This document shows positions 6,522-14,828 of a stretch of DNA of 39,370 nucleotides, in pieces. The position numbers and the translations under genes were made by a program. Source of the stretch: Streptomyces sp. NRRL F-5123. Lineage in GTDB: Bacteria; Actinomycetota; Actinomycetes; Streptomycetales; Streptomycetaceae. The DNA lies in the NCBI RefSeq assembly GCF_000721495.1, contig NZ_JOHY01000060.1, positions 1-39,370 on the forward strand. The letters run 5' to 3'. The notes beneath the pieces were generated by a model. It saw only the letters and a program-made list of their open reading frames with translations, was not told where the DNA came from and made no database searches. Positions within the stretch are counted from its first letter, which is position 1. Each line of letters begins with the position of its first letter.

Positions 6522-7853
6522 GTGTTCGTTGCTTTCGTCATCATTCTGCTGCTGGCCATCGTCGGCGGCATCTGGTCCGGCCTCAGACATGCGCGGGACG
6601 CCCAGCTCGTCCGCATGGCGCGCACCACCGTGCAGACGGCGGAGGTGCGCGCGAAGAACGCCGAGGAACAGCTCCGGATCGCCATCGAGGAGCTGCGCTT
6701 CCTGGCCGCGGACCGCATCCCGGCCGCCGTCCTCGCGCTCACCCACGAGCACGCCCCCGTAGCCGGCCTGCTGCACCCGCAGGAGGCCAACGCCCAGCTG
6801 GCGAAGGCGATGCGGGATGTGCTCTCGGCGTCCGCCGACGCCGCGGCCGGCGAGCGCGACCGGGTCGACGCCGCCGCCCGCGCAGCGATGCGCGGCGCCA
6901 CCGCCAAGGTGCAGTCGCTGCTTTACCAGACCCAGAGCGTGCTGCACGACCTCCAGCACGAGCTGGACGACCCGCGGCTGCTGGAGCTGGACTTCCGCAA
7001 CGAGCTGGCGCTGCGCCGCATCCAGGCCACCGCGGTGCTCTGCGAGGCCTGGCCGGGCCTGGCCCGCAGCGACTCGCCGCTCGCCGAGGTCGTGATGGGC
7101 GCGCAGTCCCGGGTGGCCGGCTACGCCCGTATCAAGATGGCCAACCACCTGCGCGAGCAGCGCCTCGCGGTCGTCGCGCGGGCCGCCGAGCCGCTGGCCA
7201 TCGCGGTGGCCGAGCTGCTCGCGAACGCCACCTCGTACTCCCATCCGGACACCGCCGTGCCCGTCACGATCCAGCAGAGCGGCGGGCGCGGCGCGCTCGT
7301 GGTGGTCGACGACGGCGGCATCGGCATGGACGGCGAGACGCTCGCGCGCGCCCGGCGGCTGCTCGACGGGCCGGAGACGCTGCTGCTCACCGAGCTGGGC
7401 AACCCGCCGCAGGCCGGCTTCGCGGTCATCGGGCGCCTGGTGCGGCAGTACGGCTTCTCGGTGCACATCGAGTCCTCGCCCTACGGCGGCATCCGCGCGA
7501 TGCTGCGGGTGCCCGCCGAGCTGCTGACCGTACTGGACGACGAGCACACGCTGTCGGTGCTGGTGCCCGCGCCCGCCGAGACGGCGGCGCCCGCGCGGCA
7601 GCCCGAGAGCCCGCAGGAGGACACCCCGGTGACCGAGGCAACGCCGCTGCCCTCGCGCCGCCGCCGCAGCCCCAAGGCCGCCGCCGCCCGTCAGGTCGCG
7701 CCGGTCCCGCCGGCCGAGCCGGCGCCCGCGGCACGCACACCCGAGCAGGCAGGCGCGCTGTGGGGCGCACTGCAGGACGGCACCCGCAGCGGCAGGACCG
7801 CCGTGGCCGGGGCAGCCGTCACCGGTGACGAGCAAGGAGAGCACACGTCATGA
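6522..7853 (+). CDS. cvnA: Conservon protein CvnA, sensor-kinase-like ATPase
   Basis: A 443-aa membrane protein: one N-terminal transmembrane segment (about residues 2-18), a coiled helical region to about 220 and a GHKL ATPase domain with N-box ELLANATSYSHPD (231-243) and G1 DDGGIGMD (263-270). There is no classical H-box, as in other conservon CvnA proteins. The C-terminal 100 residues are Pro/Ala/Arg-rich and disordered. In Streptomyces, CvnA with CvnB-D forms a membrane-associated complex compared to eukaryotic G-protein-coupled systems, linked to development and secondary metabolism. The GTG start at 6522 follows GGGGTGGG and a predicted promoter at 6459-6486. It overlaps cvnB by four bases (ATGA) and heads a five-gene operon. 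Confidence 0.93.
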   Translation: MFVAFVIILLLAIVGGIWSGLRHARDAQLVRMARTTVQTAEVRAKNAEEQLRIAIEELRFLAADRIPAAVLALTHEHAPVAGLLHPQEANAQLAKAMRDVLSASADAAAGERDRVDAAARAAMRGATAKVQSLLYQTQSVLHDLQHELDDPRLLELDFRNELALRRIQATAVLCEAWPGLARSDSPLAEVVMGAQSRVAGYARIKMANHLREQRLAVVARAAEPLAIAVAELLANATSYSHPDTAVPVTIQQSGGRGALVVVDDGGIGMDGETLARARRLLDGPETLLLTELGNPPQAGFAVIGRLVRQYGFSVHIESSPYGGIRAMLRVPAELLTVLDDEHTLSVLVPAPAETAAPARQPESPQEDTPVTEATPLPSRRRRSPKAAAARQVAPVPPAEPAPAARTPEQAGALWGALQDGTRSGRTAVAGAAVTGDEQGEHTS

Positions 7854-8275
7854 CCACCCGCCGACCCCTGGCACAGGACCTGGCCTGGGTACTGGACCCG
7901 CTGCTCGAACTGCCGGGTGTCCAGCACGCGCTGATCGCCACCGGCGACGGCCTGCTGGAAGGGTCCTCACCCAGCCTGGACCGGGCCGCCGCGGAGCGGG
8001 TGGCCGCGATGACCGCCACCCTGCACGCCTCGGCGCGCGCCTTCACCACCGCCTTCACCGACCAGGAGTCGCCGCAACTGGCCCAGACCGTGGTGGAGTC
8101 CGATCTGGGCTTCGCGATCGTCGTGCCGGCCGGACAGAACACCTCGCTGGCCGTCTTCGCCGCGCCCGACACCCAGCTGGGCAACATCGCCTACCAGATG
8201 CAGGTGCAAGTGGCCGCCCTCGCCCGGGCGATGGCCGCACCCGCCCGCGAGCCGGACGCAGCCGGCCGGCCATGA
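7850..8275 (+). CDS. cvnB: Conservon protein CvnB, roadblock/LC7 domain
   Basis: A 141-aa roadblock/LC7 protein covering almost the whole sequence: LDPLLELPGVQHALIATGDG near the N-terminus, then the second strand-helix unit (ESDLGFAIVVPAGQNTSLAV). This fold is related to the MglB-type regulators of small GTPases, which fits its place next to the GTPase-like CvnD. The ATG overlaps the cvnA stop by four bases and its own stop overlaps cvnC by four bases, so translation of the three is coupled. Confidence 0.93.
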   Translation: MTTRRPLAQDLAWVLDPLLELPGVQHALIATGDGLLEGSSPSLDRAAAERVAAMTATLHASARAFTTAFTDQESPQLAQTVVESDLGFAIVVPAGQNTSLAVFAAPDTQLGNIAYQMQVQVAALARAMAAPAREPDAAGRP

Positions 8276-8685
8276 CACCCGGCCGGCCCGGCACTTCAGG
8301 AACGGCGGCCTCGCCCGACGGCGGGCCGCCCGGCGGACGGGGGCGCCGCCTGATACCCGCGTACCTGGCCACCGGAGGCCGGGAACGCCCGCGCGGCATG
8401 GCCGACTTCGACCGGCTCACCCTGCTGGTCGCCACCGACCAGCCGCCGCCGGAACCGGACTTCGGCCCGGAGCACCGCAGGCTGTGGACGCTGCTGCGGC
8501 CGGGTGCGCTGACGGTGGTGGAATGCGCGGCCCATCTGGAGCTGCCGGTCAGCGCCACGATTTTCCTGGCCGCCGATCTGGTCGGCGGCGGCCACCTGCT
8601 CGCCCGGTCCCCGGTCCCCAAGGCCGAGGAGATCGACCGAACGCTCATCGAGAGGCTGCTCGTTGGACTCCGTGCCCTCCCCTGA
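8272..8685 (+). CDS. cvnC: Conservon protein CvnC, DUF742
   Basis: A 137-aa DUF742 protein. After a Gly/Pro-rich N-terminus comes RRLIPAYLATGGRERPRG, the conserved DUF742 opening (R-x-IPAY-x-x-TGG-R), and the C-terminal part (LRPGALTVVECAAHLELPVS, then a helix) resembles a winged helix. Its biochemical role in the conservon complex is unknown. ATG 8272 overlaps the cvnB stop; the 3' end overlaps the cvnD TTG start by 23 bases. Confidence 0.92.
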   Translation: MTPGRPGTSGTAASPDGGPPGGRGRRLIPAYLATGGRERPRGMADFDRLTLLVATDQPPPEPDFGPEHRRLWTLLRPGALTVVECAAHLELPVSATIFLAADLVGGGHLLARSPVPKAEEIDRTLIERLLVGLRALP

Positions 8686-9385
8686 CACGGCGACCCCGCC
8701 GGTCGCCGAACCACGGCCGGCCCAGGGGCCGGGCCGGGTCCGGTATCTGCCCGCGACCGGGCAGACCCTGATGAAGCTGATCGTCACCGGCCCCTTCGGC
8801 GTCGGCAAGACCACCTTGATCCGCACCCTGTCGGAGATCCCCACCCTGCACACCGAGGAGGTCATGACGCGCTCCAGCGTCGGCCACGACGACCTCCACG
8901 GCCTGCCGGAGAAGACCACGACCACCGTGGCCGTCGACTTCGGGCGCCTGACCGTGCCCGGCGACCTGGTGCTCTACCTCTTCGGCACCCCCGGGCAGGA
9001 ACGGTTCTTCCCGCTGTGGCAGGACATCGCCCGCGGCGCGCTCGGCGCCCTCGTGATGGCGGACACCCGACGGCTCGCCGACTCCTTCCCGGTGATGGAC
9101 ATGGTCGAGGAGCAGGGCCTGCCCTACGCGGTGGCCGTCAACCGCTTCCCCGGCGCGCCCGCCCACTCCGACGAGACGCTGCGCCGCCACCTCGACCTGG
9201 CCCCCGGCACCCCACTCGTGCAGTGCGACGCCCGCAACCGCCGCGACAGCATCGGCACCCTCGTCGCGCTCGCCGAGCACGTGCTGACCCGCCTCCCCGA
9301 GGACGAGGACGAGGACGAGGCCAAGGTCAAGGACAAGGTCAAGGACGAGGACAAGGACCGGAAGATGGACGAGGACGCGTCATGA
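8663..9385 (+). CDS. cvnD: Conservon protein CvnD, P-loop GTP/ATP-binding protein
   Basis: A 240-aa small-GTPase-like protein. The P-loop is GPFGVGKT (43-50), switch II/G3 is GTPGQERF (108-115) and VNRF (159-162) stands where Ras-like proteins have NKxD. The TTG start 8663 lies inside cvnC. An odd feature is the tail after residue 212: about 25 residues of alternating acidic and basic amino acids built from Glu/Asp and Lys-Val/Asp-Lys runs, encoded by imperfect hexamer repeats, absent from the core family. It could be a charged interaction tail. The stop overlaps the P450 start by four bases. Family knowledge: CvnD binds nucleotide and associates with CvnA-C at the membrane. Confidence 0.93.
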   Translation: MDSVPSPDTATPPVAEPRPAQGPGRVRYLPATGQTLMKLIVTGPFGVGKTTLIRTLSEIPTLHTEEVMTRSSVGHDDLHGLPEKTTTTVAVDFGRLTVPGDLVLYLFGTPGQERFFPLWQDIARGALGALVMADTRRLADSFPVMDMVEEQGLPYAVAVNRFPGAPAHSDETLRRHLDLAPGTPLVQCDARNRRDSIGTLVALAEHVLTRLPEDEDEDEAKVKDKVKDEDKDRKMDEDAS

Positions 9386-10647
9386 CCGCCCGCTCCCTGC
9401 CCGCGCTGTACGGCGAGGACTTCGCCGCCGACCCCGAGCGCGCCTACGCCGCCCTGCGCCAGGCCGGCCCGCTGGTCCGCGTGGAGATCGCGCCCGGCGT
9501 CGAGGCGGTGCTGGCCACCGACTACGAGACCGCGCTCGACGTGCTGCGCGACACCCACACCTTCGGCAAGGACCCGCGGCCCTGGCCCGACACCGTCCCG
9601 GCCGACTCGCCGGTGCGCTCGGTGCTCGCCTACCGCCCCGCGGTGACCTTCGCCGACGGCGAGACCCACGCCCGCTACCGCAAGGTCATCGGCGACAGCC
9701 TCGCCCTGCTCGGCCCGCACCTGCTCCAGCGGCAGGTCTCCGACGCCGCCGCCGACCTCATCGGCCGCTTCGCCGGCACCGGCCGGGCCGACCTCGTCGC
9801 CGACTACGCCGTGCAGATCCCGCTGCGGGTCTTCAGCCAGTGGTTCGGGCTGCCCCACGAGGAGGGCGAGCGGCTGGCCCGCACCCACAGCACCGTGTTC
9901 GACCTCGGCGAGGACGCGCACGCCGCCCACGAGGACCTCACCGGTGCCATCCGCGACCTGGTCGCCGACCGCCGCGCCCGCCCGCAGCGCGACCTGACCT
10001 CGTACCTCCTCCAGCACCCCGCCGAGCTGGACGACGCCGAGACCGTACGGCAGATCGCCGTCGCCTTCGGCAGCGGCCACGAGCTGACGGCGAACCTCGT
10101 CGCCAACACCCTCCAGCACATGATCGCCGACCCGCGCTACGACCGCTCCGTCTACGCGGGCGCCATGACCGCGCACGAGGCGATCAACGAGGTGCTGTGG
10201 CGCAACCCGCCGCAGGCCACTTCCACCGGCTACTACGTGCGCTACGACACGACCTTCCACGGCGTCGGCCTGCGCGCCGGGCAGCTCGTCCTGGTCTCCT
10301 ACGCCGCCGCCAACACCTCCTCGCGGCCCGGCGGCGCGACGACCGACCCGTGGGGCGCGAGTGAGAGCGCCCACCTCGCCTGGGGCGCGGGCCCGCACAG
10401 CTGCCCGGCCCGGCAGCCCGCGCTGCTCATCGCGATCACCGCGATCGAGGAGCTCACCAGCAGGCTGTGCGACATGGAGCAGTCCGTGCCGACCGAGTCC
10501 CTGCGCTGGCGCCCCGGCCCCTTCTACCGCGCGCTCGCCGCGCTGCCGGTGACCTTCACCCCGTGGGCGCCCAAGGCCCCGGCCCCGCCGGACGAGTCCG
10601 CCGGCGGCGCTTCGGCGGGACGGCACGGGGCCGCGGTGGGACGATGA
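9382..10647 (+). CDS. Conservon-associated cytochrome P450, CYP157-like, lacking EXXR
   Basis: A 421-aa protein with P450 features: C-helix HxxxR at 96-100, a heme loop WGAGPHSC with Cys 341 (Trp 334 replaces the usual Phe), and an I-helix SGHELT. Two near-universal features are missing: the K-helix reads E270-V-L-W, so the EXXR arginine is Trp, and the I-helix acid-alcohol pair is Glu-Leu, without the oxygen-activating Thr. The CYP157 family of Streptomyces, often found in conservons, is known to lack EXXR, so this is best placed near CYP157. Substrate, redox partner and even monooxygenase activity are uncertain; a ligand-sensing role is possible. It overlaps cvnD by four bases and is the last gene of the operon. 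Confidence 0.9.
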   Translation: MTARSLPALYGEDFAADPERAYAALRQAGPLVRVEIAPGVEAVLATDYETALDVLRDTHTFGKDPRPWPDTVPADSPVRSVLAYRPAVTFADGETHARYRKVIGDSLALLGPHLLQRQVSDAAADLIGRFAGTGRADLVADYAVQIPLRVFSQWFGLPHEEGERLARTHSTVFDLGEDAHAAHEDLTGAIRDLVADRRARPQRDLTSYLLQHPAELDDAETVRQIAVAFGSGHELTANLVANTLQHMIADPRYDRSVYAGAMTAHEAINEVLWRNPPQATSTGYYVRYDTTFHGVGLRAGQLVLVSYAAANTSSRPGGATTDPWGASESAHLAWGAGPHSCPARQPALLIAITAIEELTSRLCDMEQSVPTESLRWRPGPFYRALAALPVTFTPWAPKAPAPPDESAGGASAGRHGAAVGR

Positions 10648-10681
10648 GGTAACGGACCACAGCGGCGGAGGGAGGCCCGGC

Positions 10682-10993
10682 ATGCCTGACGCGGACACGC
10701 TGCCGGCCGAGGAGATCGACGCCAGGCTCGGGCGGCTGCCCGGCTGGGAGCTGAGCGAGGACGGCCGGACGCTGCGCCGGACGTACCGGCTCGACCACCT
10801 GCCCGCAGCGATCTTCGCGCTGCACATCGCCGGCATCCAGGCCGAGCTGAACCACCACTCGGACCTCACGCTCGGTTACGACACGCTGCGCGTCGAGATC
10901 ACCACGCACGCGGCGGGCGGCCGGCTCACGGCCAAGGACTTCGACCTCGCCGGCCGTATCGCCGCCGTCGCGGAAGGGCACGGAGCCGCCTGA
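10682..10993 (+). CDS. Pterin-4a-carbinolamine dehydratase family protein
   Basis: A 103-aa protein of the usual length for 4a-hydroxytetrahydrobiopterin dehydratase. The catalytic signature is seen as ELNHHSDL (55-62), with adjacent His 58 and 59 after Asn 57; the family consensus has NHHP(D/E), and Pro is replaced by Ser here. The family recycles oxidised pterin cofactors after aromatic amino acid hydroxylation; in bacteria without such hydroxylases some members serve other pterin or transcription-related roles. The start has a good GGAGGG box. It begins 34 bases after the P450 stop and could be read through from the conservon operon. No pterin-dependent hydroxylase is nearby. Confidence 0.88.
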   Translation: MPDADTLPAEEIDARLGRLPGWELSEDGRTLRRTYRLDHLPAAIFALHIAGIQAELNHHSDLTLGYDTLRVEITTHAAGGRLTAKDFDLAGRIAAVAEGHGAA

Positions 10994-11045
10994 CCGGCCC
11001 CGCGCCCGCCCCCGTCCCGGAGCGGCCCGCCCCCGTGCGGACGCG

Positions 11046-12050
11046 TCAGTCGACGCCCGGGTAGCGCACGCCCGTACGCTCACGCACCGCGTCCATCGTG
11101 CGCATCACCGCGAGCGAGCCCGACAGCGGCACGAGCGGCGACTCGGTCAGGCCCTCGCGCAGGCAGCGGCCGACCTCGATGGCCTCGTAGCGCATCGTGC
11201 CGCGCTCCAGGCCGTCGTCCGTGACGTCCGCGAAGGTCACCGTGTGCGGGGTCTCGCCCTGGCGGTGCACGACGTAGCGCTCGGGGTTGAAGAAGCCCTC
11301 GGGTATCTCGATCCGGCCGCCGCTGCCGCTGATCGTCGCGGGCGCGCCGGTGTCCGCGGTGAAGGTGCAGGTCAAGGTGGCGACCGCGCCGCTGTTCCAG
11401 CCGAGCAGCACTCCCGTGGTGTCGTCGACGCGCTCCGGCGTCAGATGCGCCCACGCGTCGACGCTGTCCGGCTCGCCGAGCAGCAGGTGCGCGAAGGAGA
11501 CCGGGTAGACGCCGAGGTCCAGCAGCGCCCCGCCGCCCTGCTGCGGGTCCCGCATCCGGTGGGTGGGCGGGAAGTCGCCGTGGAAGCCGAAGTCCGCGTG
11601 GATCGCCCGGACGTCACCGATCACGCCGTCCGCGACGGCGGCCGCGAGGTGCCGCACCAGCGGGTTGCAGTACGTCCACATGGCCTCCATCAGGAACAGC
11701 CCGCGCTCCCCGGCGATCTCCACGAGTTCCTGCGCCTCGCGGGTGTTGATCGTCAGCGCCTTCTCGCACAGCACCGCCCGGCCCGCCTCCAGGCACAGCC
11801 CGGCGGCCTCCCGGTGGGCCGAGTGCGGGGTCGCGACGTAGACGACGTCCACGCCGTCGTCCGCCGCCAGCTCCGCCCAGCTGCCGTACGCGCGCGGTAT
11901 GCCGTACCGCCCGGCGAATTCCTCCGCGCTGTCCAGGCTGCGCGAGCCCACCGCGACCACCTCGGCGCCGGGCACGGTGGCCAGCGCCTCGGTGAACGTC
12001 GCGGCGATACCGCCGGTCGCCAGCACGCCCCAGCGGATAGTGCGGTCCAC
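11046..12050 (-). CDS. Gfo/Idh/MocA-family NAD(P)-dependent oxidoreductase
   Basis: A 334-aa protein of usual family length. The N-terminal Rossmann fold starts with WGVLATGGIAATF (7-19), the conserved Glu-Lys pair is at 96-97 in LCEKALT, and the C-terminal alpha/beta domain has LLDLGVYPVSFA (177-188), a pattern typical of the dihydrodiol-dehydrogenase-like branch acting on sugars or cyclic diols. The substrate cannot be named. GTG 12050 was chosen for its GGAGGAG box six bases upstream. It is divergent from an MFS exporter across a 118-base region and convergent with the pterin dehydratase. Confidence 0.9.
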   Translation of the reverse strand: MDRTIRWGVLATGGIAATFTEALATVPGAEVVAVGSRSLDSAEEFAGRYGIPRAYGSWAELAADDGVDVVYVATPHSAHREAAGLCLEAGRAVLCEKALTINTREAQELVEIAGERGLFLMEAMWTYCNPLVRHLAAAVADGVIGDVRAIHADFGFHGDFPPTHRMRDPQQGGGALLDLGVYPVSFAHLLLGEPDSVDAWAHLTPERVDDTTGVLLGWNSGAVATLTCTFTADTGAPATISGSGGRIEIPEGFFNPERYVVHRQGETPHTVTFADVTDDGLERGTMRYEAIEVGRCLREGLTESPLVPLSGSLAVMRTMDAVRERTGVRYPGVD

Positions 12051-12168
12051 GTCACTCCTCCATGCCCCAGAAAACCTGGTCTCGCGGTCCCCGATCACTG
12101 AAAGAATAGGCAACGTTTCAACCACTTGATCCGCTCCCCCTTCTTCACCTCCCCTGGAGAGTGCCCCC
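12051..12168. promoter_or_regulatory. Divergent promoter region with TGAAA/TTTCA inverted repeat
   Basis: Short AT-richer region between the oxidoreductase and the MFS gene. TGAAA (12099-12103) and TTTCA (12116-12120) form an inverted repeat with a 12-base gap around AACGTT, the shape of an operator for a LacI- or TetR-like dimer. SD boxes for both genes lie at its edges. The regulator is unknown. Confidence 0.35.
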
Positions 12169-13464
12169 GTGCACGACGCCGGGCCGAGACCTGCCAAGCA
12201 GGCCGCCACCCCCGTCCCCGTCCCCGCCTCCTCCCTCACCCCGCACGCCCGGCGCCAGGCACACGTCGGACTGCTCGTCACCCTGGTCCTCGGCGGCCTC
12301 AGCGCGCTGCCGCCGCTGTCCATGGACATGTACCTGCCCGCGCTGCCCCAGGTCACCGACGCCCTGCACAGCACCGCCTCCACCGTGCAGTTCACCCTCA
12401 CCGCGTGCCTGGCGGGCATGGCCGTGGGCCAGTTGCTCGTAGGCCCGCTCAGCGACCGTTTCGGCCGCCGCCGCCCGCTGCTGGCCGGCATGGTCGTCTA
12501 CGTCGTCGCCACCGCCGTCTGCGCCCTCGCGCCCAGCGCGCCGCTGCTCGTCGGCTTCCGGCTGGTGCAGGGCCTCGCGGGCGCCGCGGGCATCGTCATC
12601 TCCCGGGCGATCGTCCGCGACCTCTACGACGGCGTGGAGATGGCCCGCTTCTTCTCCACCCTCATGCTGATTTCCGGCGTCGCCCCGATCGTCGCCCCCG
12701 TCATCGGCGGCCAGATCCTCCGGCTGACCGACTGGCGCGGCGTCTTCGTCGTGTGCACCGCCATCGGCGTGGCCCTCACCGCCGTGGTCTGGCGCTCGCT
12801 GGGCGAGACCCTGCCGCCCGAGCAGCGCCACTCCGGGGAGCTGCGCGGCACCTTCGGCGCCTTCCGCGGCCTGGTCGCCGACCGCGTCTTCACCGGCTAC
12901 GTCGCCGCGGGCAGCTTCGCCTTCGCGGCGCTCTTCACGTACGTGTCCGCGTCGTCCTTCGTCGTCCAGGACATCTACGGCGCCTCGCCGCAGACCTTCA
13001 GCCTGCTCTTCGGGGTGAACTCGGTCGGCCTGGTCGCCGTCGGCCAGCTCAACGGGAAGGTGCTGGTCGGCCGGGCCGACCTGAACCGCGTGCTCGCGGT
13101 CGGGCTCGCCGTCGTCACCGCGGCGGGTGTGGCGCTGCTGCTCCTCACCACCGGCGTCTTCGGAAAGGCCTCGCTCTTCGAGGTCGCCGCGGCGCTCTTC
13201 GTGATGATGGCCGCGATGGGCGTGGTGATGCCCAATGCCAACACGCAGGCGCTGCTGCGGACGAAGCGGAACGCGGGCGCGGCCTCGGCGCTGATCGGCA
13301 CGTCGTCCTTCCTGGTCGGCGCGATCGTCTCGCCGCTCGCCTCCGTCGCCGGGGACGGGACCGCGGTGCCCATGGCGATCACCATCGTGACCAGCGCACT
13401 CATCGCCTGTGCGGCCTTTGCCGGGCTCTGCGTGCCAGGGCGACGTACCGTGGAGGGACCATAG
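12169..13464 (+). CDS. Bcr/CflA-family MFS multidrug efflux transporter
   Basis: A 431-aa integral membrane protein with about 12 hydrophobic segments. The first segment ends in PLSMDMYLPALP (49-60), a signature of Bcr/CflA exporters, and the loop between segments 2 and 3 has motif A, GPLSDRFGRRRP (92-103). A further Bcr-type feature is RDLYDG after segment 5. Known members are proton-driven exporters of bicyclomycin, chloramphenicol, sulfonamides or cysteine. GTG 12169 has a GGAGAG box. The N-terminal 30 residues are a Pro-rich cytoplasmic extension. The next small gene starts 25 bases later and is probably co-transcribed. Confidence 0.92.
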   Translation: MHDAGPRPAKQAATPVPVPASSLTPHARRQAHVGLLVTLVLGGLSALPPLSMDMYLPALPQVTDALHSTASTVQFTLTACLAGMAVGQLLVGPLSDRFGRRRPLLAGMVVYVVATAVCALAPSAPLLVGFRLVQGLAGAAGIVISRAIVRDLYDGVEMARFFSTLMLISGVAPIVAPVIGGQILRLTDWRGVFVVCTAIGVALTAVVWRSLGETLPPEQRHSGELRGTFGAFRGLVADRVFTGYVAAGSFAFAALFTYVSASSFVVQDIYGASPQTFSLLFGVNSVGLVAVGQLNGKVLVGRADLNRVLAVGLAVVTAAGVALLLLTTGVFGKASLFEVAAALFVMMAAMGVVMPNANTQALLRTKRNAGAASALIGTSSFLVGAIVSPLASVAGDGTAVPMAITIVTSALIACAAFAGLCVPGRRTVEGP

Positions 13465-13489
13465 GCGTCGAACCCGTACGGAGGAAGCG

Positions 13490-13684
13490 ATGTCTGATCC
13501 GGACGAACGCACCTGGGCGTTCAAGACAGCCGACAGCTCGCTGAGGACGGGGTCCGAGACCCCCGTCGACCCGGAGGACCTGGTCATGGCCTCGGGCCGG
13601 GAGTGCACCCCGGAGCGCATCGAGAAGGCCCGCAGAGAGCTGGAGGAACATGGCGCCGCCGCTGTCGAGAGGTACCTGCCCTGA
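13490..13684 (+). CDS. Small conserved-looking hypothetical protein, 64 aa
   Basis: A short gene with a strong GGAGGAAG box five bases before ATG and full Streptomyces codon bias. The product is acidic and soluble: an N-terminal stretch MSDPDERTWAFKTAD, a loop, then a helix ECTPERIEKARRELEEHGAA. I do not recognise a domain. Its 3' end overlaps the serine hydrolase start by 35 bases, so the two are translationally coupled, possibly as a regulatory or accessory partner. Confidence 0.75.
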   Translation: MSDPDERTWAFKTADSSLRTGSETPVDPEDLVMASGRECTPERIEKARRELEEHGAAAVERYLP

Positions 13685-14828
13685 GGCGGGCCTCGACGCT
13701 GCCGAGATCGCCCGGATCGTCCCGGGCCTGACGTCCGTCCTGGAGCCGCCCGCTCCTTCGCCGGACACGCGGCCGCCGGGCACGGCGGCGTACGCGGCCG
13801 GTCCGGCCGACGGCCACCCCTGGTGCGCGGGAGCCGTGGTGCTCGCCGGGCGCGGGGACGTCGTGGCGCTGCACGAGGCCGTCGGCTGGGCGGTGCGCTA
13901 CCGCGGGTACGACGAGCACACCGGCCGCGGGGTCGAGCTGCCCGCGGCCGAGCGCGTACCCATGCGGCCGGACACCGTCTTCGACCTCGCCTCGCTCACC
14001 AAGCTCTTCACGGCGACCGCCGCCGTCCAGCAGGTCGAGGCGGGCGTCCTCGACCCCGAGCGCCCGCTCACGGCGTACGTCCCCGGCCTCGTCGCCGACC
14101 CGCGCACGACGCTGCGGCACCTGCTCACCCACACGTCGGGCCTGCGCCCCGAGCTGCCCCTGTACGAGCTGCCCGACGCCGCGTCCCGCGCCGCCCGGCT
14201 CGCCGCGGAGCGGCCGCTGACGCCGCCCGGCGAGCAGCGCACGTACTCCGACCTGAACCTGCTGCTCACCCAGGCGCTGCTGGAGCACGTCACCGGGCGC
14301 CCGCTGGACCGGCTGATCGCCGACGGCATCACCACCCCGCTCGGCATGGCGTCCACCCGCTTCGCCCCGCCCGCCGCCTGGCGCCCGCGGATCGCGGCGA
14401 CCGAGGACCAGCGCCGCCCGTGGGGCAAGCTCGACCGCGGCCCGGTGCACGGCACCGTCCACGACGAGAACGCGTACGCGATGAACGGCGTCGCGGGCCA
14501 CGCCGGGCTCTTCTCCATTGCCTGGGACCTCGCCCTCTTCGCCCACGCCCTGCTCACCGGCGCCCTCCCGCTGCACCCCGACCTCGGCTTCGAGACGGCC
14601 CGCCCGTGGTTCATGGGCCCCCTCGCCGAGCACGGGGCGGTCGGCCACACCGGTTTCACGGGCACGAGCATCGTGCTCGACCCGCGGTCCGGCGCCTTCC
14701 TCGTCCTGCTGGCCAACACGGTCCACCCGGTCCGGCACACCCAGGGCAGCGGGCCGCGCGCGCAGGCGGCGGAGTGCCTGGCGCGGGCGCTGGATCAGGG
14801 AGCGCCGGTGGAGGCGGCCCGCCCGTAG
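13650..14828 (+). CDS. Class C beta-lactamase-related serine hydrolase
   Basis: A 392-aa protein of the beta-lactamase/D-alanyl-D-alanine carboxypeptidase superfamily. The nucleophile motif SLTK is at 115-118, the second motif YSDLN starts at Tyr 199, and the third, HTG, is at 333-335 in GHTGFTG. LLTHTSGL (158-165) is also characteristic. No signal peptide or membrane anchor is present, so it appears cytoplasmic; many such actinobacterial proteins are esterases or peptidases of unknown substrate rather than antibiotic-degrading enzymes. ATG 13650 has a GGAGG box and lies inside the preceding small gene. The last 34 bases overlap the 3' end of the convergent MerR gene. Confidence 0.9.
   Translation: MAPPLSRGTCPEAGLDAAEIARIVPGLTSVLEPPAPSPDTRPPGTAAYAAGPADGHPWCAGAVVLAGRGDVVALHEAVGWAVRYRGYDEHTGRGVELPAAERVPMRPDTVFDLASLTKLFTATAAVQQVEAGVLDPERPLTAYVPGLVADPRTTLRHLLTHTSGLRPELPLYELPDAASRAARLAAERPLTPPGEQRTYSDLNLLLTQALLEHVTGRPLDRLIADGITTPLGMASTRFAPPAAWRPRIAATEDQRRPWGKLDRGPVHGTVHDENAYAMNGVAGHAGLFSIAWDLALFAHALLTGALPLHPDLGFETARPWFMGPLAEHGAVGHTGFTGTSIVLDPRSGAFLVLLANTVHPVRHTQGSGPRAQAAECLARALDQGAPVEAARP

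Noticed and set aside
13650..14828. Antibiotic-resistance beta-lactamase
   Set aside because: No signal peptide and a YSD rather than YxN motif; more like the broad serine hydrolase/esterase group.
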